DNA of 64,000 bases from Mycobacterium colombiense (GTDB taxonomy: Bacteria; Actinomycetota; Actinomycetes; Mycobacteriales; Mycobacteriaceae). Positions 26,857-35,048 of the stretch are shown here, piece after piece. The stretch is taken from assembly GCF_001665835.1 (NCBI RefSeq), contig NZ_LZSX01000088.1, positions 62,001 to 126,000 of the forward strand, written 5' to 3'. The translations under genes and the position numbers were made by a program. The number at the start of each line of letters is the position of its first letter. Position 1 is the first letter of the stretch. The notes below the pieces were generated by a model, which was not told where the DNA came from, ran no database searches, and saw nothing but the letters and a program-made list of their open reading frames with translations.

Positions 26857-27258
26857 CTAGTTCATCAGCGGCGCGATCCCGGCGGGGTCGAAATATTCAT
26901 CGATCCGCTCGATCAGTCCGTCGGTGCCCACCCGGATCACGATGCAGACCCGCAGCGAGATCGACTGCCCGGCATGTCCCGTGGCGTGCAAGATGTGCTG
27001 CTGAACGAAGCCCCGCGCGGATCCGTCATCGAAGAGCTGCCGGTCCAGGATTTCGTAGCGACGCCGCGTGGTCGCGCCGATGAACCAATCGATGACCCGC
27101 ATTGCGCGGGCCTTGTCGTCGTCGCGCCGCGAGCCGACACGCCACACCGCGATGTCGTTGCTCCACATCGCGTCAACGGCGGCGATGTCGCTTCGCTCGA
27201 TCGCCGTGAACAGGCGGTTGGCCGCATCGAGGACCGTCTCGGTGCTGGAAGCGGGCAT
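26857..27258 (-). CDS. SnoaL-like/NTF2-fold protein
   Basis: A 133-residue small alpha+beta cone protein. The pattern AANRLFTAIERSDIAAVDAMW, a central beta-sheet, and RIDEYFDPAG near the end are typical of SnoaL/limonene-epoxide-hydrolase-like domains. These act as hydrolases, isomerases or accessory proteins; the catalytic residues cannot be assigned. ATG with an AGGAG site eight bases upstream. It sits 25 bases after the DUF6285 gene, in the same operon. Confidence 0.83.
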   Translation of the reverse strand: MPASSTETVLDAANRLFTAIERSDIAAVDAMWSNDIAVWRVGSRRDDDKARAMRVIDWFIGATTRRRYEILDRQLFDDGSARGFVQQHILHATGHAGQSISLRVCIVIRVGTDGLIERIDEYFDPAGIAPLMN

Positions 27259-27283
27259 GTCTGGCTCCTCACTGATCGCGGGG

Positions 27284-27622
27284 CTATTCGCTGTCGTATC
27301 CGGGGTGGGCGACGGCCAATCGGCGCCGTACCAGGGCGCGCAGGCAGGCGGTGACCTGATCGGCTTGCCCGTCCAGCTCGCCGGCCCGTATCGCCGCGGC
27401 CAGCTCCTCCTCGTCGGCGAAGCCCAGGCCGGCCAGCGTGGTGCGGGATTCCGCCTCGCTCTCGTCGAGCAGTTCGCGCTCGACGATGCGCAGCGCGTTG
27501 GCGGCGACCCGGGCGTGGAAGTTGACCTGTCCTTCGGTCGCACCGCGCACGTCGGTTTCCAGGAATTCGGCAACCGCGGCCACGAGTTCGCCGGCCAGCG
27601 GGCGGCCGTATGCGCCGATCAT
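27284..27622 (-). CDS. DUF6285 domain protein
   Basis: A 112-residue helical protein beginning MIGAYGRPLAGELV, with the conserved NFHARVAANALRIVEREL segment. Proteins of this type are regularly encoded after an APH-fold phosphotransferase and an acyl-CoA dehydrogenase, as here. The function is unknown, probably a partner of the phosphotransferase. ATG overlaps the upstream stop by four bases. Confidence 0.82.
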   Translation of the reverse strand: MIGAYGRPLAGELVAAVAEFLETDVRGATEGQVNFHARVAANALRIVERELLDESEAESRTTLAGLGFADEEELAAAIRAGELDGQADQVTACLRALVRRRLAVAHPGYDSE

Positions 27623-28623
27623 GGCCGCGCCTCGAGCAGGTTGAGCAGGTCCCACTCGGTCTCGCAGACGCGACGCCCGATGGTGGCCAACTCGACCGAG
27701 CGGTGTTGCCCGCTCAGGTGCCGTTCGGCCTGGAAGCGGCAGATGACACCCCAGCGCAGGGTGGCCAGCACCAGCCACCAGTGAAACGCCACCCGGTCGA
27801 CGGTAGTCCCGCTGGCCTGCTCGTAGGCGCGCAAAAAGCTTTCGATGCTGCCCAGGCCGCCCGCGCCCAGGCTGGCCGAGGCGCCGAATCGCCAGGCCCG
27901 GATGCAGAACCACGCCAGGTCTTCGTAGGCCTGCCCGACGTGCACCAGCTCCCAGTCCAGCACCGCGGCGAGGTTGGATCCGTCGACGATGAGGTTGCCC
28001 ATCCGAAAGTCCCCGTGCACCAACACCGGCGGCGACGGCGGGGGACGGTGGGCGGCCAGCCAGCGGAACCCCCATTCGAATGTCGCGGTGGTGTCGCCCA
28101 TGTCGTCGAGGCGCTGGCGCCATTCGGCGAGCTGGTCCTCGTGGGTCAGGTCCGGAATGTTCGTGTCGGCGCGGTGAATGGCGGCCACCGCCTGCGCGCA
28201 TTGCTGCAGCAATCGGGTGCGGGCCGCGTGCCCGTCGACGGCGTCGAGCTGACGCTGGATGCGCCGCACGATGGTCTCGCCCTTGATCTCGTCACAGATC
28301 AAATACGGATTACCCAGTGCGACAGGGGAATTGTCGGCGATCAGCACGTGGGGGACCGGCGCGCCGGCGGCCGCCGCGGCGGCCTGCGTCCTGGCTTCCA
28401 GCTCCATACCGGCATGCACATCGTCGGGTGGGCCGGTGCGCAAGATCAGCGCACGAGGCTGCGCGTTGATGACGGTCTCGAACGCCCAGGTGGTTCTGCT
28501 GGCGCCACCGGTCAGCGCGCGCAGGTTGTCGACCGCGGTGTCGGCGCCGATGGCCGCCGTGAGCACCCTGGCCAGTTTGGAGGCCAGTTTGGTGCCCAGT
28601 TCCGCCGACTCGTCGCTGTCCAT
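27619..28623 (-). CDS. Phosphotransferase family protein (acyl-CoA dehydrogenase-associated)
   Basis: A 334-residue APH/FadE36-like kinase-fold protein. The catalytic loop is LVHGDFRMGNL and the metal site VLDWELVHVG, both intact. An N-terminal nucleotide lobe (LTGGASRTTWAFE) is present. The family is thought to phosphorylate hydroxyacyl or small-molecule substrates ahead of dehydrogenase steps. ATG at 28621-28623 overlaps the acyl-CoA dehydrogenase stop by one base; a GTG one codon earlier is possible. Confidence 0.88.
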   Translation of the reverse strand: MDSDESAELGTKLASKLARVLTAAIGADTAVDNLRALTGGASRTTWAFETVINAQPRALILRTGPPDDVHAGMELEARTQAAAAAAGAPVPHVLIADNSPVALGNPYLICDEIKGETIVRRIQRQLDAVDGHAARTRLLQQCAQAVAAIHRADTNIPDLTHEDQLAEWRQRLDDMGDTTATFEWGFRWLAAHRPPPSPPVLVHGDFRMGNLIVDGSNLAAVLDWELVHVGQAYEDLAWFCIRAWRFGASASLGAGGLGSIESFLRAYEQASGTTVDRVAFHWWLVLATLRWGVICRFQAERHLSGQHRSVELATIGRRVCETEWDLLNLLEARP

Positions 28624-29861
28624 CACTTGCTGCCGAATTTGAACAGCCGCTGCGCCACCCGGCGAATCTGGATTTCCTCGGCGCCCTCGGTGATCCGGTA
28701 GCGACGGTGATGGCGGTAGATGTGTTCGAACTGCTCGTGCCGGCTGTAGCCGAGGCCGCCGTAAACCTGCATGGCGCGGTCGGCGGCGTCACAGACCAGC
28801 CGGTTGGCGCGGTAGTTCGCCATCGAGACCTTGTCGGAGACCTCCATGTGGTGGTCGCGGTCCAGATGCCAGGCGGCGTACTGCACGAGCAGTCGCACCA
28901 TCTGCGCTTCGGTCGCCAACTCGGCCAGCGGCCATTGCACGGCCTGGTTCACCGACAGCGGCCTGCCGAAGACCTTTCGGCCGGTCGCGTATTCGGCGGC
29001 GCGGTCGATGCAGTATTGGGCCGCGCCCAGGCTGCTCGCGGCTTGGCGAATCCGGTTCTCGTGCAGGAAGGTTTGGGCGACTTCGAGGCCGCGGTCCACC
29101 TCGCCGAGCACCGCGTCGGCGGGAATTCGAACATCGGTCAACTCGACTTCGCCGTGGTCGGTGGGCATGTTGAAGGTCCACCAGTAGTAGGGGACGTTGA
29201 AGCCGGGCGAATCGGTGGGCACCAGGAACGCGGTGATGCCCCGGGCAGCTCCCGGTTCGCCGGAGGTGCGGGCGAAGACCAGGTCGTGGGTGGCGCGGTG
29301 CACGCCGGTGTTGAACCGCTTGGAGCCGTTGATCACCCAGCTGTCGCCATCGCGTTCGGCGTGCGTCTCGAGCCAGGTGGCATCCGATCCGTGTTGCGGC
29401 TCGGTGAGGCCGAACGCCATGGACCGCTCGCCGGTGATCAGCGCCTCCGACCACTCCTTGCGTTGCTCGTCGGTGCCGAACCGCTCCATCATGATCACCT
29501 GCGGGAAGTTCCCGACGATCGACGATTCGTTCTGCAGGTCGTTGTGTAAGCCAAGACCTTTGTGCGCCAAGTGTTCCCGGATGACCGCCATGTCGACGTT
29601 GCTGCCGTCCCGACCGCCCAGTGCGGCCGGCAGTCCGTAACGCAGCCAGCCGGCCTTGTCGGCTCGCCGGCGCATCTCGGAGAGCAGATCCTCCCACTCG
29701 CGCGTCGGGATCCCGTCGTTGTCCCAATCGGTGCGCGCGTGCTCGCGACGCTGGTCGAAGTACTGCATGTTCTCGCGTTCCAGCGGCTTGATCTCGGCCT
29801 CGATGAACTCGTCCATCTCGGCGAGCAGGCCCGGAAGGTGCTCTGGCAGAGTGAAATCCAC
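28623..29861 (-). CDS. Acyl-CoA dehydrogenase family protein
   Basis: A 412-residue FAD enzyme that oxidises acyl-CoA to enoyl-CoA. Visible signatures are AFGLTEPQHGSDATW (FAD and substrate loop), VYGGLGYSRHEQFEHIYR, and the C-terminal ITEGAEEIQIRRVAQRL, whose first Glu is in the position of the catalytic base. The family resembles the ACAD11-like group associated with APH-fold kinases, which fits the next gene. It starts eight bases after the TetR gene. Confidence 0.92.
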   Translation of the reverse strand: MDFTLPEHLPGLLAEMDEFIEAEIKPLERENMQYFDQRREHARTDWDNDGIPTREWEDLLSEMRRRADKAGWLRYGLPAALGGRDGSNVDMAVIREHLAHKGLGLHNDLQNESSIVGNFPQVIMMERFGTDEQRKEWSEALITGERSMAFGLTEPQHGSDATWLETHAERDGDSWVINGSKRFNTGVHRATHDLVFARTSGEPGAARGITAFLVPTDSPGFNVPYYWWTFNMPTDHGEVELTDVRIPADAVLGEVDRGLEVAQTFLHENRIRQAASSLGAAQYCIDRAAEYATGRKVFGRPLSVNQAVQWPLAELATEAQMVRLLVQYAAWHLDRDHHMEVSDKVSMANYRANRLVCDAADRAMQVYGGLGYSRHEQFEHIYRHHRRYRITEGAEEIQIRRVAQRLFKFGSK

Positions 29862-29869
29862 GTCGTCTC

Positions 29870-30514
29870 CTAAGATCTCGTGAGGCAGCCGTACAGGGTT
29901 TTCTTCCAGACCGTCGACAAGGTCGCGATGGCGTCTTCGTCGCTGATGTTCAGACCGAGGCCCGCCGGCCCGGATGGTCCGACGAACACGGTAGTGAAGT
30001 TCTCGAACAGCAACGCGATGGCCGCCGCGGTGTGCTGGGGGTGCAGCTCGGCGCCGTAGCCCTGATCCTGGGCCCTCCGCACCGATGCCGCCACGAGATC
30101 CACTCCGAACCGCCGGAATTCGTTCTGCACGGCCGCGAAGCGCTGCTGGGTGGCTGCCAGCTGGGCCACGGCGATCATGATGCCGATGTTCTGCTTGAAC
30201 ATGTTCCAGTAGCCGGTGACCACCGAGGTGAAGAAGGCGTCGTCGTCGGGGGAGTCCGGCAGGTGGACGCTGAGTCCCGACGGCGTCACCACCTCGTGCA
30301 GGAACGATTCCGCGAGTGCGGCCAGCAGGTCTTCCTTGTCGGTGAAGTATCGGTAGAACACCGCCGGCGATTTTCCCGCGGCCGAGGTGATGTCGGCCAG
30401 GGTGGTGCCGTGAAAACCCCGTTCGGCGAACAGCTTCCGAGCGGCCTGCTCGATGGCCTCCCTGGTCTGGCGGCCTTTGGCGGTCAGCTCGCGGTTCGCC
30501 TCCGGGGCGGACAT
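29870..30514 (-). CDS. TetR/AcrR family regulator inside catabolic operon
   Basis: A 214-residue repressor with the HTH in residues about 18-63 (LADITSAAGKSPAVFYRYF) and a C-terminal ligand domain. The gene is embedded between the HMG-CoA-lyase-like and acyl-CoA dehydrogenase genes on the same strand with gaps of 14 and 8 bases. It therefore probably senses a CoA-thioester or pathway intermediate and controls its own operon. Confidence 0.9.
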   Translation of the reverse strand: MSAPEANRELTAKGRQTREAIEQAARKLFAERGFHGTTLADITSAAGKSPAVFYRYFTDKEDLLAALAESFLHEVVTPSGLSVHLPDSPDDDAFFTSVVTGYWNMFKQNIGIMIAVAQLAATQQRFAAVQNEFRRFGVDLVAASVRRAQDQGYGAELHPQHTAAAIALLFENFTTVFVGPSGPAGLGLNISDEDAIATLSTVWKKTLYGCLTRS

Positions 30515-30528
30515 CAGTTCCCCCGCAC

Positions 30529-31425
30529 TTAATGTCTCCGTCGGTCGCCGGCGCGCAACAGGGCGCTCGGCAGGTCGTGACCCACCACCGATTTCGCCAC
30601 GCCGGCCGCGGCGATGGCGGCCTGCAGGTCGACGTCCACCTCGATGCCGCTGTCGCCCAGCAGGTATACGAGATCCTCGGTGGCGATGTTGCCAGTGGCG
30701 CCCGGCGCGAAGGGGCAGCCGCCCAGGCCGCCGACCGACGCGTCCAGCCGGGTCACCCCGGAGCTGACCGCGGCGTAGGCGCTGGCCAGGCCGGAGCCGC
30801 GGGTGTTGTGAAAATGCCCGCCCAGCGGCAGGTCGCCGATTACCGGACGCAGTTGTGCGATCAGCGAACTCACCCGGCCCGGGGTGGTGGTGCCGATGGT
30901 GTCGGCAATCGACAGGCGGTCGGCGCCGCGGTCGCGGGCGGCCGCGGCGATCTCGAGCACCCGCTGGGGTGGGGTGGGGCCTTCGAACGGTGAGTCCCAG
31001 GCGGTGGCGATGACGACTTCGACGGTGACGTTGCTGTCGTGCGCGATGGCGACGATCTCGTCGATCTGGTTGGTGGCCTCGGTGCTGGTGCGCCCGACGT
31101 TGGCCTTGCTGAAGGCGTCGTCGGCGGCCACCACGTATTCGATGGAGCGCAGCCCCGCGGCGACGGCCCGCTTGGCGCCGTTGGGGCTGGCCACCAGAGC
31201 CGAGAATTCGATGTCGGGGCAGTCATGCAGATGGGCGGCCAGCTCGGCGGCATCGGCCATCGACGGCACCTTGGTCGGGGAGACGAACGCGGTGACCTCC
31301 ACCTCGCGAACCCCGGTGGCCGCCACCGCGGCCAGCAGTTCAAGCTTGGCCGACAACGGAATTGGCGTTTCGATCTGCAGACCGTCGCGCAGGGCCACTT
31401 CTCGAATGTCTACATGGGTGGTCAT
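30529..31425 (-). CDS. HMG-CoA lyase-like protein (DRE-TIM metallolyase)
   Basis: A 298-residue TIM-barrel enzyme of the hydroxymethylglutaryl-CoA lyase family. The start VDIREVALRDGLQIE carries the Arg-Asp pair of the active site, VEVTAFVSPTKVPSMAD is typical of HMGL, LGGHFHNTRG gives the metal-binding His-x-His, and GGLGGCPFAPGATGNIATED carries the catalytic cysteine. It would cleave a 3-hydroxy-3-methylacyl-CoA to acetyl-CoA plus a keto acid. It overlaps the CoA transferase gene by four bases. Confidence 0.92.
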   Translation of the reverse strand: MTTHVDIREVALRDGLQIETPIPLSAKLELLAAVAATGVREVEVTAFVSPTKVPSMADAAELAAHLHDCPDIEFSALVASPNGAKRAVAAGLRSIEYVVAADDAFSKANVGRTSTEATNQIDEIVAIAHDSNVTVEVVIATAWDSPFEGPTPPQRVLEIAAAARDRGADRLSIADTIGTTTPGRVSSLIAQLRPVIGDLPLGGHFHNTRGSGLASAYAAVSSGVTRLDASVGGLGGCPFAPGATGNIATEDLVYLLGDSGIEVDVDLQAAIAAAGVAKSVVGHDLPSALLRAGDRRRH

Positions 31426-32627
31426 AACACCTCCTCGGCGCGCAACTCCTCGAGCTCCTCGGCCGTCTTCCCCAGCAGCCCGATGAAGACGTCGTCGTTG
31501 TGCTGGCCCGGCCGTGCGGGGCCGGCGTTGCGGACCTGCCCCGGCGATTCCGAGAGCATCGGCACGATGCCAGGGCCCAACACGTTGCGCTGCACACGCT
31601 CGTCGTAGTGCTCGACCAGCATGCCGCGCGCCCGCAGCTGCGGGTCGTTGACCACCTCGGCTACGGTGTTGATCGGTCCCGCGATCACCCCTGCGGCGGA
31701 GAGGGTTTCGATGATCTCGCCGGGCTGGCGTTCCGCGGCCCACGCGCCGATGATGTTGTCGAGTTCGTCTTGATTGCGGCCCCGGGCGACGTGCGTGGCG
31801 AACCGGTCGTCGGTGGCCAGCTCCGGGCGGCCCATCGCCTTGCACAGCCGGGCGAAGACGGTGTCCTGGTTGGCGGCGATCACCACCCACGAGCCGTCGG
31901 CGCTGCGGTAGATGTTGGACGGGGCGATGCCCTCCAGCCGGGTGCCCGACGGCCCGCGCACCACGCCGCCCACGTCGTAGTCGGGGATGGTGGATTCCTG
32001 TACGGCCAAGCATGATTCGGTCAGCGCGACGTCGACCACCTGGCCGCGCCCGGTGACGCTGCGCCGGTACAGCGCGGCCAGCGCACCCTGGGCGCCGAAC
32101 ATGCCGGCCAGGCTGTCGCCGAGCGAGAGCGCCAGCCGGGGCGGCGGGCCACCCGGAAAACCGTTGAGGTGGCGCAGACCGCTGGCCGCTTCGGCGACCG
32201 AGGCATAGCCGGCCTTCGTGGCGTCCGGTCCGGTCTGCCCGTAGCCGGACACCCGGACCAGGATGATGCCCGGATTGCGTTCGCTGAGCACGTCGTAACC
32301 CAGGTTCCACTTTTCCAGGGTGCCCGGACGGAAGTTCTCCACCACGATGTCGGACTTCTCGACGAGCTCGCAGAACAGTTCACGCCCACGAGGGTGGCGC
32401 AGGTCCAGGGTGATCGCCTTCTTGTTGCGCGCGTGCACCGTCCAGAAGACGTGCTGGCCGTCGAGCTCGGCCTGACCCCAGGTGCGCAGCGGGTCCGGTG
32501 CCTTGGGTAGTTCTACCTTGATGACGTCGGCGCCCATGTCGCCGAGCAGCCGGCCGGCGAAGGGCCCGGCGATCAGGGTGCCCAGTTCGAGCACCCGAAC
32601 GCCGTCCAGCGGGCCGGTCACCGTCAT
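31422..32627 (-). CDS. CaiB/BaiF family CoA transferase
   Basis: A 401-residue class III CoA transferase. It begins GPLDGVRVLELGTLIAGPFAG, carries the NFRPGTLEKW motif and has the catalytic Asp in LGDSLAGMFGA. These enzymes move CoA between carboxylic acids. Placed before an HMG-CoA-lyase-like gene, it may activate the acid that the lyase cleaves (inference). It overlaps the hydrolase gene by four bases. Confidence 0.93.
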   Translation of the reverse strand: MTVTGPLDGVRVLELGTLIAGPFAGRLLGDMGADVIKVELPKAPDPLRTWGQAELDGQHVFWTVHARNKKAITLDLRHPRGRELFCELVEKSDIVVENFRPGTLEKWNLGYDVLSERNPGIILVRVSGYGQTGPDATKAGYASVAEAASGLRHLNGFPGGPPPRLALSLGDSLAGMFGAQGALAALYRRSVTGRGQVVDVALTESCLAVQESTIPDYDVGGVVRGPSGTRLEGIAPSNIYRSADGSWVVIAANQDTVFARLCKAMGRPELATDDRFATHVARGRNQDELDNIIGAWAAERQPGEIIETLSAAGVIAGPINTVAEVVNDPQLRARGMLVEHYDERVQRNVLGPGIVPMLSESPGQVRNAGPARPGQHNDDVFIGLLGKTAEELEELRAEEVL

Positions 32628-33826
32628 TCGGCGCTCGCGAAATCGTGCCGCACCAGCCAGTCGGTGACGATAGTGACGGCGGCCCGCAATGCGTCGCGTT
32701 GGTCGGGGCCCGCGTAATAGTGTGTGGCGCCGGGGATTTCGTGCATCTCCTTGTCCTCGTGTCCGATCGCCTGGAACAGCCGCCGGGTGTGGCTGGGCGT
32801 GCAGGCGTCATCCGCCAGGTTACCGATCACCAGCGCGGGGATCGCGATGTCGGGTCCGCAGGCCACCGCATCGCCGCGGGCGTCGTCGTAGCTCCACTGC
32901 GAAAGCCAGCCGCGCAGGGTGCAGAACCGGGCCAGCCCGACCGGGCTCATGTTCACCACCTGAGGATCCCCCAGGTAGCAGGTGCCGGGGACGCGTTCGT
33001 TGGGATCGACGGCCGGGTCCAGCCAGCGCGGGTCGGCCATGGTGCCGTGTACGACGAAACCGAACTCGTCGTCGGGCCGGCCGGCGGCTGCCAACTCGGC
33101 GAGCTTGCCCCTGACCCATGCGGTGATCCGACGGTTGCGATCGATCTGCGCCTGCCGGTAGCGGTCCAGGAATTCTTGGCTGTAGGGCGGCTGATTGGGG
33201 TTCTCGGGGTTGTACAGGTCCAGCTCGGGATCGCGCTTGGTGGGGTCGGATTCGTCGAGGATCGACGCGTCCAGCCATTCGGTCAGCGTGCCGTGCCGGC
33301 TGATGTGCGCGGCCAGCAGCATGATGCCGTCGGCCGCGGGCAGGTCGAGTTTGGTCAGGTCGGGGCCGTCGCCGGTCGGGCTGGCCGTGATGGTGGGGTT
33401 CTGCGCCTGCTGCTGGTAGAACACCGATAGCGAACCGCCGCCACTCCATCCGGCCAGCACCACCTTCTGGTAGCCCAGCCGCTTCTTGGCGTCCTTGATG
33501 CACTCGCCGAGATCCTCGACGACCTTCTCCATCAGCAGCGCGGAGTCGGTGCCGCGGAAGCGGCTGTTGCAATAGATGACGTGATGGCCGGCCCGCGCGA
33601 GTGCGTTGATCATCGGCAGGTAGGCGCCGCCGCCGATGGGATGCATGAACACCAGCACGGTGTCCGACGGCTTGTCCTTCGGCTTGAGCAGGTAGCTCTC
33701 CAGCACGGTGATCTCGGCCAGGCCGCCGTAGACGTCGCGGACCCCGGAATTGTTCTGGAAGGCAACGAGATAGGGGATTCGCTCGTACTCGTGCTTCTTG
33801 GGTTTCACGGCTTGCGCTTGCGTCAT
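32624..33826 (-). CDS. Alpha/beta hydrolase
   Basis: A 400-residue hydrolase. The nucleophile elbow is LAGWSGGGSLS (Ser near residue 128), the acid lies in GNLADDACTP and the catalytic His in PGATHYYAG near the C-terminus. An oxyanion-type HPIGGGAY motif precedes. The reading chosen starts at the ATG 33824-33826, overlapping the dioxygenase stop by one base. It may open a lactone or cleave a ring-fission product made by the neighbouring dioxygenase; the substrate is unknown. Confidence 0.88.
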   Translation of the reverse strand: MTQAQAVKPKKHEYERIPYLVAFQNNSGVRDVYGGLAEITVLESYLLKPKDKPSDTVLVFMHPIGGGAYLPMINALARAGHHVIYCNSRFRGTDSALLMEKVVEDLGECIKDAKKRLGYQKVVLAGWSGGGSLSVFYQQQAQNPTITASPTGDGPDLTKLDLPAADGIMLLAAHISRHGTLTEWLDASILDESDPTKRDPELDLYNPENPNQPPYSQEFLDRYRQAQIDRNRRITAWVRGKLAELAAAGRPDDEFGFVVHGTMADPRWLDPAVDPNERVPGTCYLGDPQVVNMSPVGLARFCTLRGWLSQWSYDDARGDAVACGPDIAIPALVIGNLADDACTPSHTRRLFQAIGHEDKEMHEIPGATHYYAGPDQRDALRAAVTIVTDWLVRHDFASAE

Positions 33827-34914
33827 CAATGTTGTCCTAGGTCGTGGGCCAGTACCTCTGCCGACGGGGTGAGCCGCCGGCGTGTGTCGATGGCGATCAC
33901 TTGCCAGTCGACGCGGGAGTAGTCGTCGAATTTGCGGCGCGCCCGTTCGCGAGCCTTTTCCGGTGCGCCGTGGTGAACCCCTTGCGGCGCATGGGAAATC
34001 AAACCGGGCGGCATCGGGATGCCGTACAGCGAGCCGCCGTGGAAGAAGGCGATCTCGTCGTAGTCGACGTTGCGGTGATACCAAGGTGTGCGTTCGGTGC
34101 CCGGAATCCCCTCGGCGGGCTTGGGCAGGAAGTTCATCACGTAGACGCCGGTGGCCTGCATGAACAGATGCACCGTCGGCGGCAGGTGGACGCTGTCGGA
34201 GGTGACCACGTTGTAGTCGGCGATGTTGAACGTGAACGCGAAGTTGTCGCCGCGCCAGCCCTCGACGTCGAGCGGATTGTGTTGGTAGAACAGCGTTGTC
34301 GGGCCGCCCTCGTGGATGAGCCGGACCTCGAATTCGCCGTCGGCCTCGTCGGCCGGCACCGGCTCGGGAATGACCACCTGCGACGGGTCGAAGGGGAAGT
34401 GGCGGCCCAGCGCACCGGGTGGCGGCACCCGGAACTCGTCGGTGGCCTCGATCATCAGCATCGTCGTCACGCTGTCGGGCAGCTGGCGCCAGGTGCATGC
34501 CTTCGGGATGTACAGCCAGTCGCCCTCCCGGTAGCGCAGCGGCCCGAATTCGGTCTCGGCCAGGCCGCTGCCCTGGTGGACGAAGCACAGCAGGTCGCCG
34601 TCGACGTGACGGACGAAGAACGGCATCGGCTCGTGACGACGGCTCAACAGGATGCGGCAGTCGTCGTTGCTGAACATCAGCAGCGGCCCACCGTCAGCTG
34701 CGGTGGCGTCGCTGGGCTTGAGCTCGCTGGAGAGCACGTCGATGGGCCGCAGCGGACCGACCGATCGGTACGCGGTGGGGTCGTGGCGCCGGTACAGGTT
34801 GGCGGTGCGGCCGGTGAATCCGCCCCGGCCCAACTCGTCGTCCTTGAGGCCTTCGAGGTCGGCGTGCAGGCGGCGCGGTGTTCGGCCTTTCCGCAGGTGC
34901 ACAAAGGATTCCAT
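33826..34914 (-). CDS. Homogentisate 1,2-dioxygenase-like cupin enzyme
   Basis: A 362-residue cupin similar to homogentisate dioxygenase but shorter than the usual 430-450 residues. The Fe(II) site is suggested by WYHRNVDYDEIAFFHGG (His and Glu) and SHAPQGVHHGAPE (second His). The N-terminal cupin lobe has YIPKACTWRQL. GGAGGAG lies nine bases before the ATG. No maleylacetoacetate isomerase or fumarylacetoacetase gene is adjacent, so the substrate may differ from homogentisate. First gene of the ten-gene operon. Confidence 0.85.
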   Translation of the reverse strand: MESFVHLRKGRTPRRLHADLEGLKDDELGRGGFTGRTANLYRRHDPTAYRSVGPLRPIDVLSSELKPSDATAADGGPLLMFSNDDCRILLSRRHEPMPFFVRHVDGDLLCFVHQGSGLAETEFGPLRYREGDWLYIPKACTWRQLPDSVTTMLMIEATDEFRVPPPGALGRHFPFDPSQVVIPEPVPADEADGEFEVRLIHEGGPTTLFYQHNPLDVEGWRGDNFAFTFNIADYNVVTSDSVHLPPTVHLFMQATGVYVMNFLPKPAEGIPGTERTPWYHRNVDYDEIAFFHGGSLYGIPMPPGLISHAPQGVHHGAPEKARERARRKFDDYSRVDWQVIAIDTRRRLTPSAEVLAHDLGQH

Positions 34915-34967
34915 GGACGGCTCCTCCGATGGGGACCAGCTGGGTGGCGATCAGGGTTCGCAAAACT

Positions 34968-34985
34968 GAAAGTGACATTACTTTC
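34968..34985. promoter_or_regulatory. Candidate operator upstream of the dioxygenase-led operon
   Basis: GAAAGTgacattACTTTC is a six-base inverted repeat with a six-base spacer, 54 bases before the first gene of the minus-strand catabolic operon. The dyad length and AT-rich arms fit TetR-type operators; the operon's own TetR protein is the obvious candidate. Binding is inferred. Confidence 0.5.
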
Positions 34986-35048
34986 TCTTTTTGGACCGCA
35001 CAAGGTCGGGGTCCAGCCACGTGTTCGGTGATCGCCGTCGCGCAGCGC

